A stretch of DNA of 64,000 bases. Origin: Cerina sp048266425. Lineage in GTDB: Bacteria; Bacteroidota; Bacteroidia; Flavobacteriales; Flavobacteriaceae. The stretch lies in assembly GCA_048266425.1 (NCBI GenBank), contig JBLWZN010000003.1:1-64000 (forward strand), written 5' to 3'. A program made the translations under genes and the position numbers. Under the pieces are notes generated by a model. It was not told the DNA's origin, searched no databases, and was given only the letters and a program-made list of their open reading frames with translations. Positions 8,305-14,346 of this stretch are shown piece by piece (within the stretch, counting starts at the first letter, position 1; each line of letters begins with the position of its first letter).

Positions 8305-8613
8305 ATGAAAAATCTATTATTTGCAGCAGCTTTGTCATTGGGAACACTAACCGCATTTGCGCAAGATGACATCGACAACACTCAATCCGAAGCAACTGAA
8401 GTAACAGCTACTGCCCAAGATGGGTTTAATGAAATTACTACAAGTGACGTGCCACAGGCTGTAAGCGATGCCTTGGCAAAAGATCACCCAGATGTAAAAA
8501 TCTCAAAAGCCTTTGTAAACGATAAAGGTCAGTATAAATTGGAAGTTGCCAAAGAAGATGGTACTACCGCTGAACTATATGCCGATGCAAAAGGTAATTG
8601 GATCAATATGTAA
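8305..8613 (+). CDS. secreted PepSY-like protein, paralogue 2
   Basis: Exported 102-residue protein. Signal peptide MKNLLFAAALSLGTLTAFAQ, then an acidic, Thr-rich linker (about 21-45) and a PepSY-like domain (about 48-102) with DVPQAVSDALAKDHPDV, KISKAFVNDKGQYKLEV and the final YADAKGNWINM. It is closest to paralogue 4, which shares the signal peptide, the linker ending AQDGF(N/T)E and the domain, so these two look like a recent duplication. Function unknown; periplasmic or surface location is inferred from the signal peptide. A sigma-54-like site lies 39 bp upstream and a GC-rich terminator follows. Confidence 0.85.
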   Translation: MKNLLFAAALSLGTLTAFAQDDIDNTQSEATEVTATAQDGFNEITTSDVPQAVSDALAKDHPDVKISKAFVNDKGQYKLEVAKEDGTTAELYADAKGNWINM

Positions 8614-8677
8614 TTTATATTGAACAATAAGTAATTTATATTGAATTGGAAATACAATTTTGGTTGGTTTGGTTTAA

Positions 8678-8705
8678 GGAGGGCCGCGCAAGCGGCCTTC
8701 TTTTT
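8678..8705 (+). terminator. intrinsic terminator after PepSY-like gene 2
   Basis: GGCCGC-GCAA-GCGGCC stem-loop extended by AG/TT pairs and followed by CTTTTT. A copy of the GGTTGGTTTGGTTTAAG element precedes it (8661-8678). Confidence 0.85.
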
Positions 8706-8784
8706 CTGATTTAATTTTTTCTGTTATAAAATTGAAAGGGAACCAACAATTTAAACACGTTGTTACATTTTTTAAATTTTGAAT

Positions 8785-9114
8785 ATGTCAAAAAGCATTT
8801 TAAAAAACGCTTTCTTCACCTTGGTTTTAACAATCGTTATTCCTACCACGTACATAGTAGCCTCAACATTAGAAACAACCCCTAATGGTGTAACCAATGA
8901 ATTAATAAAGATGCCGTTTGATGGTTTCAAGAAAATAAATTCCGGAGAACTGCCGGGAGCAGTTATCCAGTCATTGATCAAGGATTTCCCCACCTCCACA
9001 TTAAAATCCGCATACAAGAACGCCAAGTCCCAGTTTAAACTGGAAATGGTTCTGGAAAGTGGAAAGGTAATGGTAGTATATACCGATGTCCTTGGAAATT
9101 GGTTAAAACTTTGA
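8785..9114 (+). CDS. secreted PepSY-like protein, paralogue 3 (divergent)
   Basis: Exported 109-residue protein with an N-terminal hydrophobic segment (about 8-28) and a PepSY-like domain: ELPGAVIQSLIKDFPTSTL, SAYKNAKSQFKLEMV and the closing YTDVLGNWLKL. It is the most divergent of the four tandem paralogues and more basic, without the acidic linker. It is also the only one with no recognisable -24/-12 site in its 170-bp upstream region, so it may be expressed by readthrough or from a different promoter. I start at ATG 8785; a TTG two codons earlier is possible. Role unknown. Confidence 0.8.
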   Translation: MSKSILKNAFFTLVLTIVIPTTYIVASTLETTPNGVTNELIKMPFDGFKKINSGELPGAVIQSLIKDFPTSTLKSAYKNAKSQFKLEMVLESGKVMVVYTDVLGNWLKL

Positions 9115-9134
9115 CCAAGCTGCCTGCTTATGCA

Positions 9135-9170
9135 TAAATAAAAAGGCGGTCCTGGACCACTTTTTTATTT
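9135..9170 (+). terminator. intrinsic terminator after PepSY-like gene 3
   Basis: AAATAAAAAGG..GGTCC-TGGACC..CTTTTTTATTT: a GGTC/GACC core flanked by A-rich and T-rich arms that also pair, ending in a T run. Confidence 0.75.
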
Positions 9171-9176
9171 AAATTA

Positions 9177-9270
9177 CCCGACAATTTTGTTGGGATTGAT
9201 AACCTGCCCCCACAGGGTTATCAGAATGGATAGCAGAGTTAACCTCGCCCACAAGGCGGGGTTTCTTTTT
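9177..9270 (+). ncRNA. three-hairpin structured element with terminator (candidate small RNA)
   Basis: Three consecutive stem-loops lie between paralogues 3 and 4. They are CCCGACAA/TTGTTGGG (9177-9194), GATAACC..GGTTATC (9198-9222) and AACCTCGCC/GGCGGGGTT (9241-9263). The last is followed by TCTTTTT, a good intrinsic terminator. A terminator for gene 3 already ends at 9170, so this second one must end something else: a short RNA from an unseen promoter, or readthrough. It matches no RNA family I know. The rest of the 373-bp gap (9271-9487) holds the enhancer-like and sigma-54-like sites of paralogue 4. Confidence 0.35.
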
Positions 9271-9319
9271 AATATCAGGAAATCTAGATTGCACACCGCA
9301 AGGCAGAGTAGTACGTTGG

Positions 9320-9332
9320 GTATATTTTACAC
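9320..9332. promoter_or_regulatory. putative enhancer (UAS) upstream of PepSY-like gene 4
   Basis: GTATATTTTACAC, centred about 104 bp upstream of the -24 element at 9430 and similar to the motifs upstream of paralogues 1 and 2. A weaker ATACACTGTAAAC follows at 9380-9392. Confidence 0.42.
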
Positions 9333-9429
9333 GGTTAACGCATAGAATACCCACAAATACCCAGCGCCAAATAAATCAAATACACTGTAAACAAATGATA
9401 AGCAATTAGTTACGCCTTAATCGGTTCTT

Positions 9430-9444
9430 TGGTATCATATTTTC
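9430..9444 (+). promoter_or_regulatory. sigma-54-like promoter of PepSY-like gene 4
   Basis: TGGTAT (9430-9435), five bases, TTTC (9441-9444). The -24 element fits the degenerate TGGYAY form and the -12 element is identical to that of paralogue 2. It lies 44 bp before the start codon. Confidence 0.52.
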
Positions 9445-9487
9445 AGTAGATAGTTAAAGTTAAATATTAATCCAAAAAATATTAATC

Positions 9488-9802
9488 ATGAAAAATTTTG
9501 TTTTAGCAACAGTATTATCCTTGGGATCGCTCACAGCATTTGCACAGGATGCCAATAGTGGTAATCAAGAGGTTCAGAAAGAGGCGACAAACGTGGCTTC
9601 GGCCCAAGATGGTTTTACGGAAGTTGCAACAAGTGATTTGCCCGAAGCGATTACCGCAGCCGTGGCCAAGAATTACCCGACGGCCAAGATCAATAAGGCT
9701 TATGTAAATAAGTCCAAGCAGTACAAACTGGAAGTGGTCTTGCAGGACGGGACAACCGGAACTTTGTATTCCGATGCAAAGGGCAAATGGATAGATATGT
9801 AG
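9488..9802 (+). CDS. secreted PepSY-like protein, paralogue 4
   Basis: Exported 104-residue protein: signal peptide MKNFVLATVLSLGSLTAFAQ, polar linker (about 21-46) and PepSY-like domain (about 48-104) with DLPEAITAAVAKNYPTAKI, KAYVNKSKQYKLEVV and the final YSDAKGKWIDM. The Asn of the GNW motif seen in the other three is Lys here. It is nearly colinear with paralogue 2. It ends 184 bp upstream of the sigma-54 activator gene in the same direction, but a very strong terminator intervenes. Function unknown; it is the likeliest direct target or input of the neighbouring two-component system. Confidence 0.85.
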   Translation: MKNFVLATVLSLGSLTAFAQDANSGNQEVQKEATNVASAQDGFTEVATSDLPEAITAAVAKNYPTAKINKAYVNKSKQYKLEVVLQDGTTGTLYSDAKGKWIDM

Positions 9803-9844
9803 TACAACCAGTTCATTTGTTTGTATCAACACTGTTTTGGTTAA

Positions 9845-9878
9845 AAAGGGGATTGTAGAAATACAATCCCCTTTCTTT
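9845..9878 (+). terminator. strong intrinsic terminator with GAAA tetraloop
   Basis: AAAGGGGATTGTA (9845-9857), GAAA loop, TACAATCCCCTTT (9862-9874): a perfect 13-bp stem followed by CTTT. It follows GGTTAAAAAGG, sharing the end of the conserved 3' element of paralogues 1 and 2. It separates the PepSY-like genes from the regulator. Confidence 0.88.
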
Positions 9879-9985
9879 ATGTACGGTTTTTAAGAAAATA
9901 TTAATCAACTAATGACTTTCTTATGGTATTTTTACGTACATACTTAAATTAGTGTCCCTTCAGGGATTAAGGAAAGATAGTTTAA

Positions 9986-11344
9986 ATGAGTTCTATGCCC
10001 AAAATACTGATTATTGAAGATGATGCCGCTTTTGGTCAAATGCTGGAAAAGTTTCTAGCCAAAAGGGAATTTGAGGTGCAAGTATGTTTTAATGCCCTTG
10101 ATGCCAAAATGAAATTTAAGGAGAACCCCTTTAATTTGGTCCTTACGGATTTACGGCTCCCCAATTACGATGGAATTCAGTTGCTCTCGGAGCTCAAGGA
10201 ATTGTCTCCCAAAACCCCGGTTATTGTAATGACCGGATACGCTGAGGTTGGGACCGCGGTAACCGCAATGAAAAAGGGAGCCTATGATTATATTTCCAAG
10301 CCCTTTACCCCGGATGAGATCCTAATGGTAATAAAAGGAGCCCTTGATCAAAAGGAGGTAGTAAATTCTACTGCCCCCTCCCCAAGAAAGGGATCAAAGT
10401 CGATAATGGTTGCCAGACCCACCATGATTACCGGAATAAGCGAGGCCTCCAAAAAATTACAGGAATACATCAAGTTGGTGGCCCCCACCAATATGTCCAT
10501 TCTTATAACCGGAGAAAGTGGAACCGGCAAGGAGGTCACGGCCCGTGCGATACATGACAATAGCAAGCGAAGGGATTTTAGTTTTGTGGCGGTAGACTGT
10601 GGTGCCATTCCCAAAGAACTTGCCACTAGCGCCTTCTTTGGACATATAAAGGGAAGTTTTACCGGGGCTTTGGATGATAAAATCGGGCATTTTGAAGCTG
10701 CCAATGAAGGCACTCTTTTTTTGGATGAAGTGGGCAACCTCTCCTATGAAAACCAAATTCAATTGCTGCGCGCCCTTCAGGAAAGAAAAATTAAAAGGGT
10801 GGGGAGCACCAAGGAGATTTCCGTAGATGTTAGGATTATTACGGCCACAAACGAGGATCTAATGGAAGCGGTGGACAAGGGAACGTTTAGGGAGGATCTT
10901 TACCATAGACTCAATGAATTCTCCATAGAGATTCCTTCGCTCGAAGATCGGTTGGAGGACCTGTTTTTATATGCCGATTATTTTTTGGACAAGGCCAACG
11001 AATCCTTAGATCGAAATGTGGAGGGTTTTTCGGATGAGGTAATGGAGGTGTTTAGGGAATACCATTGGCCGGGAAATTTACGGGAACTTCAAAACGTCAT
11101 AAAAAGGGCCGTTTTGCTAACCCCAGGCGAAGTGGTGGAAATAAGCTCCCTTCCCAGGGAAGTCACACAAACAAATGAAAGAAAGGACCCTGCAGAAAAT
11201 TTTTCCAAATCGGATTACGAAAAAGATCAGATTTTAAAAGCTTTAAAGAAGACCAATTTTAATAAGTCGCAGGCAGCAAAGCTCCTACAGGTTACCCGGA
11301 AGACGTTATATAACAAGATCAATCACTATAAGTTGGATCTTTGA
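9986..11344 (+). CDS. sigma-54-dependent NtrC-family response regulator
   Basis: Transcription activator of 452 residues with three domains. An N-terminal receiver (6-120) has the acidic pair D12/D13, phospho-acceptor D55 and K105. A central AAA+ domain (about 145-375) has Walker A GESGTGKE (176-183), the sigma-54 contact loop GSFTGA (223-228, a conservative variant of GAFTGA) and Walker B LFLDEVG. A C-terminal Fis-type HTH (about 408-452) contains KSQAAKLLQVTRKTLYNKI. It should remodel sigma-54 polymerase at -24/-12 promoters when phosphorylated. Such sites precede three of the four PepSY-like genes just upstream. The last 26 bp overlap the convergent histidine-kinase gene. The partner kinase is very likely that gene. 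Confidence 0.95.
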   Translation: MSSMPKILIIEDDAAFGQMLEKFLAKREFEVQVCFNALDAKMKFKENPFNLVLTDLRLPNYDGIQLLSELKELSPKTPVIVMTGYAEVGTAVTAMKKGAYDYISKPFTPDEILMVIKGALDQKEVVNSTAPSPRKGSKSIMVARPTMITGISEASKKLQEYIKLVAPTNMSILITGESGTGKEVTARAIHDNSKRRDFSFVAVDCGAIPKELATSAFFGHIKGSFTGALDDKIGHFEAANEGTLFLDEVGNLSYENQIQLLRALQERKIKRVGSTKEISVDVRIITATNEDLMEAVDKGTFREDLYHRLNEFSIEIPSLEDRLEDLFLYADYFLDKANESLDRNVEGFSDEVMEVFREYHWPGNLRELQNVIKRAVLLTPGEVVEISSLPREVTQTNERKDPAENFSKSDYEKDQILKALKKTNFNKSQAAKLLQVTRKTLYNKINHYKLDL

Positions 11345-13790
11345 TCAGATAATCCTTAATGGCCAATAACAGGATAATGACCTTATTATTGAGGCCCCTT
11401 TGTTCTGCCATTAATTCTTTGGCGTTCCTTTCGTTTGTCTTCAAGGTTTCCAATTTTTCCAAGATGGGTACAATGTCGTTGGCTTTCAACTGTCGGCACA
11501 TGGGCAACATGCGATGGGCAATTTGATTGATTTCCGCATAATCGGAATTTTTCATCGCCTGTGTCAATTGCTCCATATTTTCGGTGGTTTCGGTAATAAA
11601 GGTTTGTAGTACCTCCCCCATCGCTTGCTTATTGTCCCCAAGAAAAGACGATAATACATCCAGATTGAATAAGTTCGATATTTCCCTTTTCTGGATCTTT
11701 GGGTCTTTTTCCGTTTTTTTATGGATCGTTCCCGGGAAAAGTTCGCCCAAAGTGTCCATTAGAACTTCTTGTGTAAAAGGTTTTTGGATCACTTTGGAAA
11801 ACCCAGCTTTTCTATAGACCGAATTTTCCAAATCCCTACGTCCCGTCATGGCTATGACAGGCTGATTTTTGTAGTGCGAATGGAGCCCGGTTTTCAACTT
11901 TTCCAATACCTGAAAACCATTGGTACCGGGCATTTGAATATCGGTCAATACGGCGTCGTAGGTAAGATCTGCATCCGTATTAATATGTTCAAAATCGGGA
12001 AATATATAAGTAGATATTTCAAAACTATTGCAGAGTTCCTTTAAGAGCTTTAACATGGCGGAGTCGTCATCGATGATCAAGAGTGACAATCCACTCTTGG
12101 GAATGGGGGCTGTTTTTTTCTTGGTAGGAAGTGGGGCCTTGGATATCTCGAACGGAATATGGATGATAAACGTACTTCCTTTATTTTCCTCACTGATCAA
12201 GGTGAGATTGCCCTTTAATAGTTCCGTAAGTTTTTTTGAGATGGTAAGTCCAAGGCCATAACCCCCATATTTTTTCTCCGTATGTTCCTCTGCCTGTGTA
12301 AATTCCTTAAAAATATGTTCTTGTTTCCCTTTTTTAATGCCAATGCCACTATCAATGATCTTGATTACAGTATGATAGCTTTCACTGGTTTCGCTTTTCA
12401 CTTGGGCATCTATCTTGATAAAGCCGTGGTCGGTAAATTTGTATGCATTGCCGATAAGGTTGGTCAATATTTGTCTTATTCGAAAGGGATCTCCCAATAC
12501 TGGATTATCTAATTTTGAATCGATGTTAAGTATTAGGTCCAGTGGCTTTTTATTGTTGATTTCCTTCAGGTTTTCCGCGGTTTCTTGAAGAAGGTGCGAT
12601 AGGACGAATGGGATTTTCTCAATTTTTATCTTTCCGGCCTCCAATTTTGAGAAATCGAGCAGGTCGTTCACCAGGCTGTCTACATAAAGAGAGGCCGATT
12701 TCACATTTTTTAGATAGTTGGATTGCTTTGCGGTAAGTCCGGTGTTTTCCATGAGCTCCGAATAACCCGTGATGGTATTCAACGGGGTCCGCAAGTCATG
12801 GCTTACCGTAGATATCAACTGCTCCCTGCTCTTTAGGAGCGATTCGGAATATTTTTTTTCCTTTTCCAGATTTTGCCTGTAGGTCTGTACTTTCCAAAAG
12901 TCCCGGGTAATGAGAAAGGTAAACGCCCCAACAATGAGTAGCCCCAGCAGCGCTGCAAATCCTGCCAACCGGATGCTTTTGCGAAGAGCGGTCTGTTTTT
13001 GTAGGTTTTCATTGTATGTATTCAGGATTACATCCTGCTCAAATGCGTTGATAATACTTCTTAATTGTTGGGAGAGTTGCAGATCGTTCCTGTTGAGCTC
13101 CATCTCCTTTTGATCCATCGTTCTTTGCGTCTTGGTATTCTTTTGTTTTGCCTTGGTCAAAAGCAATTTGGAAGCATCCAGGATAGAGTCTATTTGGTGG
13201 GATGTCGGAATTTGCGAGCTGTCCTTCGGGATGTTGGAGCTGAGATAGGAAGCCCAATTCCTTAGGATATCCTGCTCCCTTTTCGGAAGATTATTGTAAT
13301 TGGGGTTTAGGGATTGGGCCGTTATGCGCCCGTACGAAGCCTCCATTTTGTTGAACTCCTTTAGGGCGTTATCCAAGGAACTATTGGACTGATTCTCTTC
13401 CTTCAGTTTTCGCAGTTGCTTGCTGTTAGCCACTTTTTTTCGGAGCAGCCCCTGAACGCTATCCAACAATTCTTTGTAATAAGCGCTCTCCGTGTGTTTT
13501 CTAATAGTATCTATCTGGACATAAATGGAATCTATTTTTGAGGTATAGGTATCGATCGCATTCGTATTATTTCCCTGGAGGGCGAGTTTGGAGAGGCTTT
13601 CTGCTTGATAAAGATCGGTGAGCAGGGTACCAGTACGTACAAATTTACTTTCGGTTTCATGGCCAGTTTCGGCTGTTAGGAAAACGCGGATCTCGGAAAA
13701 GATAAAAAACCCCACCACCACCACTAGGGTGATAAGTACCAGATAGCTGAGTACGATCTTGAAAGTGAATTTATTATTGGATTTGTTCAT
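11319..13790 (-). CDS. hybrid histidine kinase with receiver and Hpt domains
   Basis: Inner-membrane sensor of 823 residues. TM1 (about 9-31) and TM2 (about 273-294) flank a largely helical extracytoplasmic sensor of about 240 residues. Then follow a HisKA dimerisation domain with SHDLRTPLN (phospho-His H331), a HATPase domain (N, G1 and G2 boxes, about 430-545), a receiver (about 568-690, acceptor D617) and a C-terminal Hpt domain (about 715-800, AHRML with H759). A four-step relay H331 to D617 to H759 to a separate response regulator is implied. The convergent NtrC-type regulator overlapping its 3' end by 26 bp is the obvious receiver. The ligand is unknown; the secreted PepSY-like proteins may be outputs or feedback partners. 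Confidence 0.94.
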   Translation of the reverse strand: MNKSNNKFTFKIVLSYLVLITLVVVVGFFIFSEIRVFLTAETGHETESKFVRTGTLLTDLYQAESLSKLALQGNNTNAIDTYTSKIDSIYVQIDTIRKHTESAYYKELLDSVQGLLRKKVANSKQLRKLKEENQSNSSLDNALKEFNKMEASYGRITAQSLNPNYNNLPKREQDILRNWASYLSSNIPKDSSQIPTSHQIDSILDASKLLLTKAKQKNTKTQRTMDQKEMELNRNDLQLSQQLRSIINAFEQDVILNTYNENLQKQTALRKSIRLAGFAALLGLLIVGAFTFLITRDFWKVQTYRQNLEKEKKYSESLLKSREQLISTVSHDLRTPLNTITGYSELMENTGLTAKQSNYLKNVKSASLYVDSLVNDLLDFSKLEAGKIKIEKIPFVLSHLLQETAENLKEINNKKPLDLILNIDSKLDNPVLGDPFRIRQILTNLIGNAYKFTDHGFIKIDAQVKSETSESYHTVIKIIDSGIGIKKGKQEHIFKEFTQAEEHTEKKYGGYGLGLTISKKLTELLKGNLTLISEENKGSTFIIHIPFEISKAPLPTKKKTAPIPKSGLSLLIIDDDSAMLKLLKELCNSFEISTYIFPDFEHINTDADLTYDAVLTDIQMPGTNGFQVLEKLKTGLHSHYKNQPVIAMTGRRDLENSVYRKAGFSKVIQKPFTQEVLMDTLGELFPGTIHKKTEKDPKIQKREISNLFNLDVLSSFLGDNKQAMGEVLQTFITETTENMEQLTQAMKNSDYAEINQIAHRMLPMCRQLKANDIVPILEKLETLKTNERNAKELMAEQRGLNNKVIILLLAIKDYLIKDPTYSD

Positions 13791-13987
13791 AGTTAAAAAT
13801 ACATATTTGACTGCGAGGGCCTATAAATAAAACGTTAATTATTGTCCGATTTCCTGGTCTTTTCCTCTTTTTTTCCATTCGCACCTAGCATTTCTCATTT
13901 TAACAGTTGTCTTTATACCCCTGCAGTTAAGGCAGATAAGTAATCTTTCTTCTTTTCCCTATGAAATAAGAAAACCTCGCTATATCT

Positions 13988-14145
13988 TTGCATCATCTCA
14001 AAGGGGTGCTTCTTTTGGTTAAGGGTGCAGAGTTAGGGGTTATGGAACACTTTTTCATAACGCATAACTAACAGCTCATAACTTGTGAGAGGCTGAGATT
14101 ATACCCAAGGAACCTGGGCGGGTAATGCCGCCAAGGGATGCGAAA
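13988..14145 (+). ncRNA. TPP riboswitch (THI element) with enlarged P3
   Basis: The conserved thiamine-pyrophosphate core is clear: GGGGTGC (14002-14008), GGCTGAGATTATACCC (14091-14106), GAACCTG (14110-14116) and GGGTAATGCCGCCAAGGGATGC (about 14120-14141). Closing P1 is GCATC/GATGC (13990-13994 with 14137-14141). About 80 nt lie between the 5' GGGGTGC and CTGAGA, far more than the minimal element, and contain nested GTTATG/CATAAC repeats that should form an extended P3. A 10-bp hairpin at 14174-14197 may be part of the expression platform, though without a U tract. It precedes a TonB receptor gene, marking it as thiamine-repressed. Confidence 0.92.
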
Positions 14146-14346
14146 ATCGCAATTTGGAAAGTCCATCGTTTTCTTTTTGATGCTATAGCGTCAAGAAAAA
14201 ACAAAATCAATTTTAACCAGAATAATAGCCCCTTTTATTCGTAATACACATTACGAATGAAACCGACGTATTCAAAAAAATCAAGATCTTTTCTTTCGAT
14301 TTTTTTAAAAATCAGACCCGTCCGTACCGCAACGGATGGAGCTTAC

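Noticed and set aside
9926..9939. Enhancer-like GTATTTTTACGTAC before the activator gene as a firm autoregulatory site
   Set aside because: Single, weak match without a -24/-12 site at the right distance; mentioned only as a hint.
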